DNA of 64,000 bases from Patella vulgata. Taxonomy: Eukaryota > Mollusca > Gastropoda > Patellidae. The position numbers and the translations under genes are program-made. The notes below the pieces were generated by a model. That model made no database searches. It had not been told where the DNA came from and saw only the letters and a program-made list of their open reading frames with translations. Positions within the stretch are counted from its first letter, which is position 1, and every line of letters begins with the position of its first letter. The stretch lies in assembly GCF_932274485.2 (NCBI RefSeq), contig NC_065886.2:10491501-10555500 (forward strand). The letters are read 5' to 3'. Of the stretch, positions 43,817 to 56,113 are shown piece after piece.

Positions 43817-45740
43817 CTTCACATGCCATCTGTGAAGTTTGTGGGCGCTTTTTAATTAAATTTTAATTGCTGTTTAAAGATATGTGCTTTTCTCAAACGA
43901 TTTAGTTCTTTGATTTTCAGTTTTAATTTATTAATGAATTGTTAGTTTTATTTGTTTATTTTGAATTAGGGGCGACATTCAGACAAATTCCATCTTAGTA
44001 CACCACAATCGTTGACATTATCACTAAAACTGATGGATTTTAGAGCATGATCGTACCTACCTTGTGTTGAATTGTGGTAATTATAAGATATTTTTGTACG
44101 CCTATAACTGAGACCGAAAAATACGAAAATGTTAAATTTTAGAAATACACTTACGAAATTTGTATTTATCTCTAATTATTGTTTTAGATATGTGCTCTTT
44201 GTATATGTCCATATATCCAACCACAATTTCTTGCGATCGCGCATGTACCAAAGTGCGTGACAGGCATCTATGAAACTTCGTCGAAATTAAATTTATTAAT
44301 GTCTTGATTACGTCCGATAAAAAAAACTCATATATGTCCATCCACACAGAAATGTAAAAAAAAAATCAGGTTACATTTTGTGAATAAATGAGTCGATACT
44401 TTCTATCTGTCTTCAGAACAGAATCAGCCACTGGTGACTTTAGACTGTTCACACATTGAACAAAAACAATGAAAATGTCTATGTGTATACCCCTAATCAG
44501 TGTAAGGATTGCCAAATGTCCAGTTTATTTAATAGCTCTAACATATCTAACCGTTTTAGTTTAAGATTTTGAAAACTTGTGAACACAAGTCTCTGTGAGG
44601 GATACTTCATTATCAGGAAGAACCATGTCGAACTTTGGGAACTATGTATATTTATTTAGTTATTACCATATATATTTTTATTTACTAAACGTATATTTTT
44701 AACCCTTTATTATAATATTATGTATACTAATTTTTGTTTTGTATTGTATTGTATCAGTATTGATATTTTAAAAGAACAAAAATTTCCAAAATCTTTTAAA
44801 ACTTTATATCTCTGAATGTATATCAGTTTATTCCTGCTAATGTCATTTATCTGCTGCTGTTAATTAAAATTCTTTTAAAAAGCGTATTATTTTTTTTAAC
44901 ATCTAAAAGCAGAATTGTTACTTTTATTTGAAAATAATTATAGAAAAAATATAACGTAACAAGCACGTATTTTGATATCGGTTGGATTCATCCGAATTAT
45001 GTAGTATGTCTAGGTCCAGGATGAAAATTCCACACAAACCCCGACTTGTTTCCATCGCACATGGGTGGGAATGTGACCCAATTTCTGTGACGGGTCCATT
45101 TCACTTGATTTCATAGTACTTTATTGCTCCAATGACCTTGTGCTCTGTGCTCTAACTGCTGGTTGGCATTAACTCGCCGTGCACGTCGGTTTTTGATGAA
45201 TTAATTGCCATACCCTAAATCTGTGCATAAGCCATAAACATCAGGAAAGCAACATTTACAGTCCGTTTTACAAAAAATTTCTCATCCCAGGGTGGCCATA
45301 CCCCCCCCCCCCCCCCCTAAGCCAGAGCCTCTACAGACTTTTGTCAGGCCCACGGACCCCCCCATATCCGTCCCTGATCCCAACCAAAACCAGTTATCCC
45401 CTAAAGGCATCGTCTACCGGTCTGCCATTTTAAGGGTGATATATTTCCTTTCTTAGGCTTATGTTTGGTATTCGACCCTCATGGTCATGGTCTTAGGAGA
45501 TGTAAATTGTATTAAACCAAAAGATGGTGCTCCTAACGACTAAATGAAAGAGCAAAATTATAAATAAAAAACAACTAACGTAGTTTTCTACAGATATAGA
45601 AACAACCAACTATCTAGATGTAACTATAATTCAGGATTTTAATTAGAGTGAAGGTGACAAGACAAGTACAACAGGTAAAACCAAGGGCGTTTCTTTTGTG
45701 AAAGTCGGCGAAACCAATTACTTTGCTTACTTCTTTTACC
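43817..45740. other. Downstream of the EGF-Hint gene; no further gene seen
   Basis: Probably 3' UTR then intergenic DNA. The first AATAAA on the plus strand after the stop that I found is at 44383-44388, a possible poly(A) signal. A C run lies at 45301-45317. Confidence 0.3.
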
Positions 45741-45744
45741 CTCA

Positions 45745-45815
45745 ACCTCGTGGGTTTTCTCCGGGTCCTCCGGTTTCCTCCCACTGCTAAACGAATTCTG
45801 AATAGACGATATGGC
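45745..45815 (+). mobile_element. SINE family A, central fragment
   Basis: CTCGTGGGTTTTCTCCGGGT, CCTCCGGTTTCCTCCCACTG, CTAAACGAATTCTG. Only the conserved central block is left. Confidence 0.65.
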
Positions 45816-46017
45816 GTAAAATTAAAACGGCACAATATAGAATCCAAAGTGGCGATTGTTTTACTTGTAGATAATGCTAAGGTTTTCTCTGGGAATATTA
45901 TGTTATGAATATTATGTCAGGGGCAAGGTCTAAATATTACGGTCAACTGCAGATTTCGTCAAGGTAGTGAGATGTTCATAGGGTTTGGGCACGTGATTGT
46001 TGACGAGATTCTGTGTT

Positions 46018-46042
46018 AAGGCTAGGGTTAGGGTTAGGGTTA
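46018..46042 (+). repeat. Short interstitial TTAGGG repeat
   Basis: AGGCTAGGGTTAGGGTTAGG, about three and a half TTAGGG units. Reverse-orientation traces occur at 10020-10037 and, degenerate, at 53935-53995. It is too short to imply a telomere. Confidence 0.7.
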
Positions 46043-46162
46043 CCAGGAGACGAGTTATTTATGCAATTTATACATGATAAGTATACACAGGGTTGCTAGA
46101 CAACCACCATCCTGGATATGAAAACTACCGCCCATTCCTGAAGACACATGTACTCAAATATT

Positions 46163-46516
46163 AAATGAAATGAAATGGGGTTTAACGTCCTACTATTCTG
46201 CTCCGAACTGGTCTAATGAAGACGGGCATACGCCATACAGTGTGCTATGAGGGAAATTTTGCCGGGACAGCGGCACTATGGCCTACTCTTATATCGAATT
46301 CTAACTGTCAGGGGATCTTTTCCGCGCACGCCAATGTGTACACGGAGCCTCGGTTTTTCATGCCATCCGTACGACTAGACAGCTGTCCTTGTATGGCCCT
46401 CCGTCCTGTATCACTGACAAGGGGGAACCACGCCGGAAATTCTGGATAAACTTTCTCGGCCAATGCAGGGATCGAACACCCTACCTCTAGGCTAGTGAGC
46501 TAGCGTCTTATACACC
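46163..46516 (-). mobile_element. SINE family B, full length
   Basis: Tail AATGAAATGAAATGGGGTTT at the left, body GCTATGAGGGAAATTTTGCC and CTCGGTTTTTCATGCC, tRNA-like head at the right (minus strand GGCTAGGTGTATAAGACGC and GGTGTTCGATCCCTGC). CAAATAT-type sequence at both ends may be the target duplication. Confidence 0.88.
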
Positions 46517-46559
46517 TAGCCAAATATACCATATGGTATTAACTTGTTAATGTTGCGTG

Positions 46560-46790
46560 GAGATGTGGTTGTCTATAATTCTTGTGAGTATTCCTGCTGC
46601 TAACAGAACCACCTGTGATTAAGACTTTGTACTATTCGGTGACTTTACTGTTGCGTGGATTCGGATCCCCTTCCCCCCTGCGTCAACTCTATTTTCGAGG
46701 TGCGGTTGTCTATAATTCTTGTGTGAGTATTCCGGCTGCAACCAGAACCATCTGTGATTAAGACTTTGTACTATTCGGTGATGTTTTATA
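46560..46790 (+). repeat. Direct duplication, unit about 75-135 bp
   Basis: GGTTGTCTATAATTCTTGTG through AAGACTTTGTACTATTCGGT occurs at 46569-46643 and 46700-46783. Confidence 0.8.
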
Positions 46791-46799
46791 ACTCCATTA

Positions 46800-47900
46800 T
46801 AAGGGGAACAAATAACTGAAAGACTGCGGATGCAGATAATTTATTCAAGAAACTGATTGAAACCCCCAAATAAATGAAACAAATGAAATACTTTACACAT
46901 CTATATAAAATAAAATAATATAAATTGGACAATTATGCAGGTAACAATTTTTCATCTAACACGACGGAAGTGGTGGACGTAGTGCTCGAGACAGGATCTG
47001 ATTCTTGAACACCTGGAACCACTTTGCATTAGAGGATCTCCCCCGCGTGTCAAGTCCATGTTACGTAGTTAATCGATTTTGCCGAAATTGCACATTGAGC
47101 TTTGTATTTGATTTCAAGATCTTATTAATTAAGATATTTGTTTATTAATCAAGATAGTTTTGTTTTTCTAGACATTAATACAATTAAGATAGATTTTTTT
47201 AAAAATTAAGATAGTTTTTATTAACGAGGACAGCTTTTTGCATTAATTAAGGTAGTTTTTTTTAAATGAAGGTAGTTTTTATTAATTAAGATTATTTCAA
47301 CAAACAGAGTTAAATAATAAACCAAGTTCAAAATTGTCGCGTTTAATTCTACCAAATAAATTCAGTAATTTAAAGGTCGTCTATGTCAAATTAAAAAAAA
47401 AGATAAATCCAATAAAAATGAGTCTAATAATTTACATATTATATACGTGAGATAAATTCAACAAATCAATTTATATAATTTACACAACTAATTAAAATTA
47501 AACTAATTAGAATAAAGAAGGTAAAATTGATAGCAGAGAAAACACCCACACTTCAAACAAAACAAAATTCGAAGTGATCCTATGCTGCCGATCCCGGTTG
47601 GGAAATATTGGCTGGGGATATCGATAATCATCTCTCTGGGAGCCTGAAAAAAACAGGATAACCTGGAAAAGAATCCCAGTGGATTGGGTAAGTGACGTTC
47701 ACGGAGACCTCGCCCCCCCCCCCCATAAACACACCCACACCACCAACAAATAATAAATTGAATAAAAAGGATGGAAACTAGTGAACAATTAAAAGTAATA
47801 ATTCTATTTTAAAATCGAATACAAACATGTATTTTTAACTTGGTGAAGGTCAATTTTTGTATGCCTGCCAAAATTAGTAATAAACTGCCCCCCCCCCCGC
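46800..47900. other. No gene; degenerate TTAATTAAGATAGTTTTT repeats
   Basis: From 47110 to 47290 the phrase ATTAATTAAGATAGTTTTT recurs about eight times with drift. Around 46960-47075 the minus strand has a short coding-looking stretch (DTRGRSSNAKWFQVFKNQIL) that I do not recognise. C runs occur at 47704 and 47888. Confidence 0.4.
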
Positions 47901-47904
47901 CTCA

Positions 47905-47970
47905 TATAACCAGTCCCGGTCGGAGCAGAACAATGCCAATGGGACGTTAAACCCCTTTTCATTTCATTTT
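47905..47970 (+). mobile_element. SINE family B, 3' end
   Basis: AGTCCCGGTCGGAGCAGAAC, GGGACGTTAAACCCCTTTTC, ATTTCATTTTCATA. Confidence 0.7.
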
Positions 47971-49640
47971 CATATAACCGGTCAGTATCGCAATCCGAAA
48001 GATATAAATTTTACTATGTTTTTTTATGTGGTTTTCGATGGCGGAATTGAAATTAAATCAATTTTCCTGATGGATATGCCTTTACAAATGTATTAACAAG
48101 GATTTCGATGATGCTGTGTTCAATTCTGATATCAAATGTGATCGAGAATCCAAGATGGCATAAATTTAAATTGGTCACCAAAATGGCGGATTATTTTAAT
48201 TCATCGACATATTCATTATTCCGTTGAATATTGCTTGTAGTATGTCTTATATAAGATTATTGAGGTTGCTGAGTTCAATTTCGGTAATAAAAATAAATTT
48301 TGAATAGCGAAGAGGGCGTAAATAAGTTAAAACGGCAGTCAAAATAAAATCCCAAATCACAATTGTTTTACTTGTGTATATATCGAATAAGATTTTCATG
48401 GTTACTGAAATCAATATTTTGGGTTATCATATTAATGTCTTATTTCAACAGGACTAAGGTTTCAAAAGGACTAAAGCTTGGTTCCAGTTTCAGAAGGACT
48501 GAGGTCTTGTTCCAATTGGAAGGATAGAGCACAAGTGACTAACAATCAACTAAAACGGTTGGTAGTTAGATCGCTTGTGCTCTACCCCCCCCCACCCAAT
48601 TACAAAAGCAATTGTAATCTAAACGTTGAAATAAATGGTCAGTTAAAGATACAGTTGATCGTTTTAGCTCCTAATATTTGATACAACTCCGATAAAAAGT
48701 GTAGCCTCGGTCACGTTCATAACTCTGGACCGGAAAAACGTGGGGTGGATATCGACATAGGGTTCCTCCCGTTATGACCACAATGCTTCACGAGAAAGTG
48801 CAATGAATATGTACTAGATTCCATTGGCCATCTTGGCGTAAAGTGCTTACGGCAAAAGTGAAATCTGATTTGCTAAAAATTGAAAAATGCAATTTTAAAC
48901 GCTAATTACTAATTACCAAACCATTTTTTCGGGAGAACATTTGATTTTAGGGTCATACTTTATCAAATTTAATTATCAAATAGAGATATACCCTTCACCA
49001 ACTTCATGAGGCACTTTATAACAATTTTCAACTACGGCCTATAGTCTAGATGGGCTAATACAGATTAGAGCTGCTATAATTAATAAATAATAAAATAAAC
49101 AATTACTTATGTCTGCTATTTATTGATTGAATCAACTATCTTATCAATAAAGATATTTGATATTTATATATGTCACTTCATCAAACAATAATTCCTTTAA
49201 TGATTTGGTCAGTTTCCACGGCCTGAAAAAAGATTTACAAGAACATTAAAACGTATCACAATTTGTTTTGGAAAATATGTATATATAATAAATTAAAAGA
49301 TGGTTGCCAGACAACTAAATTACTTCCACCGCTAAAATCCTGTTCCGATTGTCGAAGTTTCTGTAACGACCACACTGACTTATTCATCGTTTGCAATGAC
49401 AGGCCCAACGACAAGGTTCGAACGATTCATGCAAGTTAAGAAGCAAAATATAAAACGACTCGGACCTATAGACCAATGGCCGTATTTAGATTATAGTAAC
49501 AATAAACATACGCGCGCATCCGACTAGTTTTGAATAATACTAGCAGTTGGAACGGACGCGAGCTGATTCGGTTCAATACAGTGAATTGGAAATTAATAAA
49601 ATACATATGTAAGTTTATTTTGTATGAGATCAACGGCAAG
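47971..49640. other. No gene seen
   Basis: AT-rich. On the minus strand at about 49215 TTTTTCAG is followed by an open stretch (AVETDQIIKG) that could be a terminal exon, but there is nothing to confirm it. A purine-rich duplicated phrase (TTTCAACAGGACTAAGG) lies at 48445-48500. Confidence 0.3.
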
Positions 49641-49956
49641 TTAAAGATGCATTATGCAACAGCTAAATCGATATAGTGTGGGTCTTTATTTTGATCTCAA
49701 ATGTTATATAAAATATCATGTACACATTTATACTCATGTCAAGCCTATAATCAACTTTCTAGAATATCCGGTGGCCTAGATTTAAAATGGTTACACCATT
49801 GTCGCCATTTAAAGATTTTATGAAACAATTCATTGTCAAAACTTCACCTGTTTGAATAAAAAATTTCAAACCATTCATTTTGCATTATTTTTTTTTAAAA
49901 CCTTTTTGTCAAGAACGGCCATCTCTTTATCTAAATCTTGCATAATAAAGTTTTAA
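49641..49956 (+). mobile_element. MITE with TTAAAGATACATTATGCAAGAG ends, copy 1
   Basis: Starts TTAAAGATGCATTATGCAAC, ends ATCTAAATCTTGCATAATAA. Interior shares AGCTAAATC and CTCTTTATCTAAATCTT with three further copies. No ORF. Confidence 0.65.
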
Positions 49957-50011
49957 CATTATGATAATGTTATTGGGTTTATAACTTTAGCGCCCTACTT
50001 CACCTATACAT

Positions 50012-50317
50012 TTAAAAATTCATATGCAAGAGATAAATCTGCCTATTATATACATTGTTAATAAGACATTAATTAAATTATCCAGACCATAATCAACTCT
50101 CGATGGCATTTGGATACCAAAGATTCTAAGTAGATTAGAACGGTTCGCCATTTAAAAATGCACACATCTTGTCAAAAACTCAAACAGTGATAATTTAGCT
50201 CAGAATAAATTAATTTAAATGAAAGTTTTAATATTTTCATTTTACATTATCTATTTTTGAGCTATTATAGCAAGAATGGTCAGCTCTTTATCTAAATCTT
50301 ACATAATGTATCTTTAA
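50012..50317 (+). mobile_element. MITE, copy 2 (just downstream of the ependymin gene)
   Basis: TATGCAAGAGATAAATCTGC, CCAGACCATAATCAACTCTC, ends CTTACATAATGTATCTTTAA. The end is the inverse of the family start. Confidence 0.75.
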
Positions 50318-50379
50318 ATATAACACTGTACATTTTTAAACCCTTCAACACACTATTTGTAATGTTCTATTTAATAATG

Positions 50380-51820
50380 TTAGGCAATTTCCTGGGATTC
50401 AATCGTGTTGGAGCCGTTATGTCTCTTGAATAATATGTAATTATTTACCGAAATAAGTTGGGCGTTGGAACAGATAGGTGGAATATTAAAGACAGTTGGG
50501 TCTACAATACCATCTATCATATCATAGTAGAGCACACTGGACAAAAACTGAACTGAAAAAAACCCCCAATAATAATCAAATATAAATCCCAACCAATTTA
50601 TAAAAATGTATCCTCTATTATTTTTCTAATACTAGTTCTAAATACAATTATTTGACTCGCAGTCCTTGAAAATAACCACCCAGTGCCGTAATTAGCCCAG
50701 AGCATCGAGGGGGCGGGGGGCGGGAAGTGTTCTCAGGTGTGCTGTACAATTGACGGACAATGTATATCTATTGTTTTTATGTTCAACAATTTTTTCACGG
50801 TGGGGGGGGGGGGGGCGAGACTTTTTCCAGGGCCCACCCCCTAGTTATGGACCTGTCACCACCCAATAACCCAAAATACCCAAAACAGTAAAGTTGAAAA
50901 ATATTCGGACATTATCATACACACACTACTTTATCGAATATTTGTCACATTTGATTTTTTATCACATAATACCTCCATTACTGCTACCGTAACTAACTTC
51001 GCTAACTGGTTTGCATCCTTGTTCTGTCATCATAATAGAAGAAGAAACTCCATTAACTTCGTATTTATAATTGTTAACAGAAACGTTTTTATTTCCATCG
51101 ACAATCAAATGTGTTCCGACAAGTGTAGCTGTATCTGAAAATAAGCAACAATTGATGATATAATCAATAAAGATGAGTAATTATAGGTTAAGTTGGTGTT
51201 GTATTAGCAGAATATCAGGTAGAACCTAAGTTATGTGGATTACAGACCAGCTGCAGGATAAGTTGGTGTAGTATTAGCAGAATACCTACTGGACGGGCAT
51301 CTGGTAGAATCTAAGTTATGTGAGTTACAGATCATCAACTACAGGTTAAGTTGGCTTAGAACAAGAGCTATCTAATAGATATTTAGTCGGAAACAAGACT
51401 ATTCAATAGATATTTAGAGCTCAGATTGATTCAAACATCAGAACCAGTTACGTCGGAAACAAGACTTTGATTATCTGAATGCACAAGGGAGGCATATGGA
51501 GACTAATTTCGGGGTATATTTTATGTTTAGTGTGAAAATTCTAGCCTGTCCAGTAACGTCTCTTTAATACCCAAACGGTCTTTTTGGGTGTAAATCTGTG
51601 TTTGTATGGTCCGTAAGCAAATTTAGACTATCAAGATCATTGAATAGACTTACCTGGTACACATTGGAATTTTGGTGATGAAGGAATCATTTTCTTGCTG
51701 CAGGTATCTCCACTTATAATATATTCGATGCCCTGAAACATGAATTCCAAAGTGTTGTTTTTCGTTTTTCATAGGTTATTAGCATGCATTCTGGGAGATT
51801 TGCTGAAGCTCTGTATGTAT

Positions 51821-51862
<42 letters not shown>

Positions 51863-52880
51863 AGGGGAGAGAGAGAGAGAAGGGAGATAGAGAGAGAGAG
51901 GGGGGGGGGTAACGTCTACTCGACACAAACTAGGCCATTTCGGTACTAATATATGATTCAAGTTTATTTCAATAAAATAACAGGCGAACCTGATCGTTGT
52001 CAAATACAACCGGGGAATCGAAACCATGGCAGTTGACTCAATGACAGACTTTATGATGCAGCGCGCAGACGCTAACCAATCTACCATCCAATACACCAAC
52101 CCATAAGCAAACATACAAATAGATTTATAATACTTACATCTTTATACATCTGAATAACTTTTACTTTAACAATATTGCCATTAACAGTAGTATTTTCCTC
52201 ACTTGCTGCTCTAAAGTTGGTTAAATCATAACTAAATTTAACATTTCTCTGGAAAATTGGAGAGAATAAGTAACCATCCATAGAACTATCATTATGATCG
52301 TCTCAATTAATATCTTGACATTTTACGACTTTATCTGTCAAAGGTTTACTATTTGAAAGTCCTGACAAGGACAGGGGTCTAGCCGTGCGGATGGGACGAA
52401 ACACTGAGGTCCCGTGTACACATTGGCGTGCAGGTAAAAGATCCCTTTACAGTTGGAATTCGATATAAGAGTAGGCCGTAGTGTCGCTGTCCTGGAAATT
52501 CCCCTAATAGCACATTGTATTGCGTATGCTCGTCTTCATCAGCTCAGTTGGAGCAGAACAGTACGACGTTAAACCCAATTTCATTTCATTTCAATTTTGA
52601 AAGTAGTATGAACCAGAAATAAAGCAACGGTAAGTCGCATTTCTATTTAATTATTATTAATCGTTTTCATAAAGCTTGTTAGAAATAACAATGATACTGT
52701 TAGCGATTCATTAATTCTGGTAGGATCAGGTTTGCTACTTACCATTTCTATTGTAGGTTGTTCGTCTTGAATACTACCAGAGGTTTGTCTTTGGATACCT
52801 TCCCATGTGTTGGGAACACAGCACAGTTGTGCTAAACAGCAACCAAAGAGACCAAGGAACAATATCAGTGTCTTAAACAT
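50380..52880 (-). CDS. Ependymin-related secreted protein (five exons, 220 aa)
   Basis: Exons on the minus strand are 52880-52743, 52248-52138, 51732-51654, 51134-50973 and 50552-50380, summing to 663 nt including the stop, all in phase. The protein starts MFKTLILFLGLFGCCLAQ, a signal peptide, so it is secreted. The family pattern follows: CCVPNTWEG, then KFSYDLTNFR, GDTCSKK, EQGCKPVSEVSYG, and GIVDPTVFNIPPIC. The four cysteines and the DP.VF.PP.C ending define the ependymin/EPDR family, and the length is normal. N-glycosylation sites occur at NTT, NVS and NGS. All splice sites are GT/AG; exon 4 ends at a weak GTATTA, and reading through it stops after three codons. The vertebrate members bind calcium and lipids; the role in molluscs is not settled. 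Introns 1 and 2 each contain a SINE. Confidence 0.9.
51820..52092 (-). mobile_element. SINE family A in intron 2 of the ependymin gene
   Basis: (GA)n, then TAACGTCTACTCGACACAAA, GGGGAATCGAAACCATGG (B-box region) and TGCAGCGCGCAGACGCTAAC (A-box region). The central CTCCGGTTTCC block is deleted. Confidence 0.85.
52370..52597 (+). mobile_element. SINE family B, 5'-truncated, in intron 1 of the ependymin gene
   Basis: AAGGACAGGGGTCTAGCCGT, GTACACATTGGCGTGCAGGT, TATAAGAGTAGGCCGTAGTG, GACGTTAAACCC, tail ATTTCATTTCATTTC. Antisense to the gene. Confidence 0.85.
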
Positions 52881-52990
52881 CTTCAACGTATAACAATAAT
52901 ATATCGTCTTGTGAATTGCGAAATACACTATGTCTCTTCGCGTGTATACAGAAAAGTGAAGTCATGATAGATAGTTTTATCTTTAAAGTA
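52881..52990 (-). promoter_or_regulatory. Probable promoter and 5' UTR of the ependymin gene
   Basis: A TTTAAAGATAAAACTATC stretch about 100 bp before the ATG contains a TATA-like ATAAAA. The ATG at 52880 is the first with a signal peptide behind it, and the longer upstream Met at 52928 would bury that signal. Confidence 0.3.
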
Positions 52991-53042
52991 TACCGACAAA
53001 ATATATCGTTATAGATAACACATAACTTTTTAATAATCTAAA

Positions 53043-53481
53043 TTAAACATACGTTATGCAAGAGCTAAATCTGCCAATTGCACGTCTTGCTTTAGGCCTG
53101 AAATGTTATCTAAATTATTAACTAGACATTAATTAACTTATCCAGACCATAATCAACTCTCGATGTCATTGCAAGCCTGCGATATTTACTGGATTAGGAT
53201 CCGATTTGCTGCTCAACTTTCATTCATGATTTAATCATGAAACGGATAATCGAGTCTATGCTTTTATCGTACCGACTATAGTAATCGAGATTATGTTTTT
53301 ATTGTACCGACTTTAGTAATGATGATCGAGGCTAGGCCTAAAATTCAATCGCTAAATTCTCGGTTCAGAGTGGATCAATTTGAATGAAATTTTCAACAAA
53401 TTCTCTTTACAATATCTAGTTTTTAACTATTATAGTGAGAACTACCAGATCTTTATCTAATCTCCCATAATGTATCTTTAA
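53043..53481 (+). mobile_element. MITE, copy 3 (just upstream of the ependymin gene)
   Basis: ACGTTATGCAAGAGCTAAAT, TTATCCAGACCATAATCAAC, ends CCCATAATGTATCTTTAA. It carries a partly duplicated centre (TTTTATCGTACCGACTATAG, TTTTATTGTACCGACTTTAG). Confidence 0.75.
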
Positions 53482-54640
53482 TCAGTAAGATTTTAATTTT
53501 GTCATTCTAGAAATTAATGTTGATGATATCTGTAAGTGGTTACAGGGAGGGACTGAAGGTCAGAGGCCCCTGAGCCATTCACACAATACCAATTTTACAA
53601 TTTCATCAAAATGACGTTAATTCAAGACAAAGAAGGTGCCCCAAACTCAAAAGGGGTACCACCATCACGACCACGATACTCGCAGACTCTTTCTCTCAGA
53701 CCATCCTGGAGCGGTCACGTCGTGTGTTTTACTGTACGATAGTTCACATGTTAGTGACTCATCTCAGAACGGCGCATTAGAACCTAATCCATCTATTATT
53801 AGTAACTACGCCACAGGAGGTCTCTTAGTGACATTGGGAAGTCAATTCGTGTTCCAATTTTCGTTAGTGATAAATGATAAGGCCAGCTCAATTTTTCGTT
53901 ATAGGTGACGAGATGTTAACAGGGCTAGCGCTAATCCCAACCCTAACCCTGACACTAACCCTGGACCTAGCCCTAATGCTTACCTTAACCCTATCCTACA
54001 ATCTCGCCGACAATCACGCGCCCCAACCTTATTTACACCTGAATGACCTTGACAAAAATTGAGCTGGCCTTAACAAATAGATTTAACCGTAACTACATGG
54101 CTGTTTGATGTGGATGTATGACAGTCTAAGTGAGCTCTTTTGAATCACAGTGCCCTTCTATTTTATAGATGTGAGCGCCGTTAATTCCCTTATTTCGGGT
54201 TTGGTCAAAGCACTAATTTCTACATGAAATGTTTGCCTAATTTGGTCAACTAGATTACATTCCATCATCATTTATTCAGTTCCTTAAACAACAGTGTCCG
54301 CACTGGGACAATCAACTCGGCAATAAATTTTAAAAGTCACATGGTCTCTAGCGTCATTTTGACGTACATCTGAGCTAACTTGAGGTCACTTTGTTTCAGC
54401 ACACAAACCGGAATTTAACAGGTACTACGTTTTTATGGAAGACCAAATAGCTCTTTATTCAATGTTCTTAATTCTTAGTCCTTAATTCTTATTTCTTCAT
54501 TTGTTGTCGTATTTCGACATTTTGTACACTAAAATTAACATTTGTATCTTAAAATCAATATTTGTTTCACAAATCAGACATTTGTCATATCAGATTTGTA
54601 AAATGTATTTTTGTTTAATTCAATTGTATTTTAATATAAA
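53482..54640. other. No recognised gene
   Basis: A 90-codon ORF at 53636-53908 shows no known motif. Sequence 53935-53995 is a degenerate array of TAACCC-like units (AACCCTAACCCTGACACTAA). Confidence 0.35.
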
Positions 54641-54935
54641 GATAAAATTTATTTTAGTAAATCAATAAAATAATCTACATTTCAACGTAGACATACAACG
54701 TAAAAAAACCCTGGAACAACAAATTTCCAAATACAAATCTCCAAATACAAATCTTGCAAAACATTTCTCCAAAAACATTTCTCGAAATTCATCGAACCGG
54801 AACATTATGACGACACGAGCGGAAATCAACCTGGCATACAATAAGTCACCATACAATAAAGAAGAATCGAGCAAGCATATATGCAAGAAGAAAAAATCCC
54901 TCGATGACATGATACTTTAGTGAAATCACTTGCGT
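54640..54935 (+). repeat. Dispersed repeat C, copy 1
   Basis: TTTATTTTAGTAAATCAATA, GACATACAACG, AATACAAATCTCCAAATACA, CATCGAACCGGAACATTATG, TGGCATACAATAAGTCACCA, ATCGAGCAAGCATATATGC. It matches 57703-58010 collinearly. Type unknown. Confidence 0.75.
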
Positions 54936-55347
54936 GTTATATAAATATGTTGGTTAATATGGTCTAGCATTAAATAAAATGAATTGAACGTAGTCTGATT
55001 AAACGATCTATATTTGGTTTCGTTTTTTTATACATTCGCTGGCCTACACTACATGAAGATCTGACCGATAGGTCGGTCAGAGGTCATACGAGCGGCTTTT
55101 GACCCTATGACGTCAGACATTTGATTAACCAATCAGCGTTGGTGTTTCTAGTGGATTACCCACAGTTCCGTGCAAAACACGTCCAAGGCTAGATCCTAGT
55201 GTAGTCAAGACAAGAAAAACGAAATTTTGAACTATAAAAAACGGAACGAAATAGGATCTGTATTTTAATCAGATTGATGAGCTTTGATTTTGGTGATGTT
55301 TTGTCCTTTCATAAACCCATCTCATGATCTATGTTAATAGATGAATA
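54936..55347. other. No gene; possible small inverted-end element at 55042-55198
   Basis: CTACACTA at 55042 and TAGTGTAG at 55198 bracket a GC-richer piece with an internal GACCGATAGGTCGGTC palindrome. It is too short to classify. Confidence 0.3.
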
Positions 55348-55743
55348 TTAAAGATACATTACGGGGGATTAGATAAAGAGCTAGCCATTCTCGCTATAAT
55401 AGTTCGAAAATAGATAATATAAAATGAATAATTTGAAAAGTTCATTCAAATTACTCTATTGCTAGCGAAGATATTAGCCTTTGAAGGTTTGACAAGACGT
55501 GTGCAATAATTTCAACCACCGTACTGGTTGTTCGAAGCTAAGTCTCGCTCCTCCATTTTTAGCTTAAATCAAAATATGACTGAATTGTTCTAATCTATTT
55601 AATATCGGAGAATACCGATGCCATCGAGAGTTGATTCTGGCCTGGATAAGTTAATTAATGTCAATTAATAATTTAGAAAAGATTTCAGGCCTAAAGAAAG
55701 ACCTGCAATAGGCAGATTTAACTCTTGCATAATGTATGTATAA
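55348..55743 (-). mobile_element. MITE, copy 4 (inverse orientation)
   Basis: TTAAAGATACATTACGGGGG, then on the other end GGCAGATTTAACTCTTGCAT. TCGAGAGTTGATTCTGGCCT is the reverse of the interior of copies 2 and 3. Confidence 0.75.
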
Positions 55744-56047
55744 ATGATAAAATTTCACAATCCGGTGTTCAGTAGTCATGGATATCGGTTACACTTGTTA
55801 GGTGTAGCTCTTTTAGTTGGTTATCCTTGCAAAAGTGTTGCATTTTAAAAACGCTAGCTGTGGTCTTAAGTTTACACTTTATTAACACTGCTTATAGTTT
55901 TTAATTACACCCATGTTTAACAGTGTATGTAGTCAGACAAACATCTTGGGGCTGGTGGGTAAGTAGTCAGACAGGTATCTGTGTCTCTCTCGATCGACCG
56001 GGAGGAGGGGGGGGGGGATAATGAACTGAAAAATGATTTTGTCCTAC

Positions 56048-56113
56048 CTGATACAATAACTGTAGCAATCACTACAACGAATAGATACACGTTCATTCTG
56101 GTGTTCTTTTGTC
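56048..56113 (-). CDS. Signal-peptide exon of an unidentified secreted protein
   Basis: Acceptor TTTAAATTCCAG at 56114, then a short leader and ATG at 56096 coding MNVYLFVVVIATVIVS, a clean hydrophobic signal sequence, then a donor GTAGGA at 56047 in phase 1. Later exons would lie to the left on the minus strand; I could not find one between 53 and 56 kb. It does not fit the phase of ependymin exon 2, so it is not an alternative first exon of that gene. It may be a relic. Confidence 0.4.

Noticed and set aside
46018-46042. Telomere
   Set aside because: Only about 3.5 TTAGGG units, embedded in unique sequence; interstitial scrap.
53636-53908. 90-codon ORF as a gene
   Set aside because: No recognisable domain; partly MITE-adjacent sequence; nothing to support coding.
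56048-56096. Alternative first exon of the ependymin gene
   Set aside because: It ends in phase 1 whereas ependymin exon 2 starts in phase 0.
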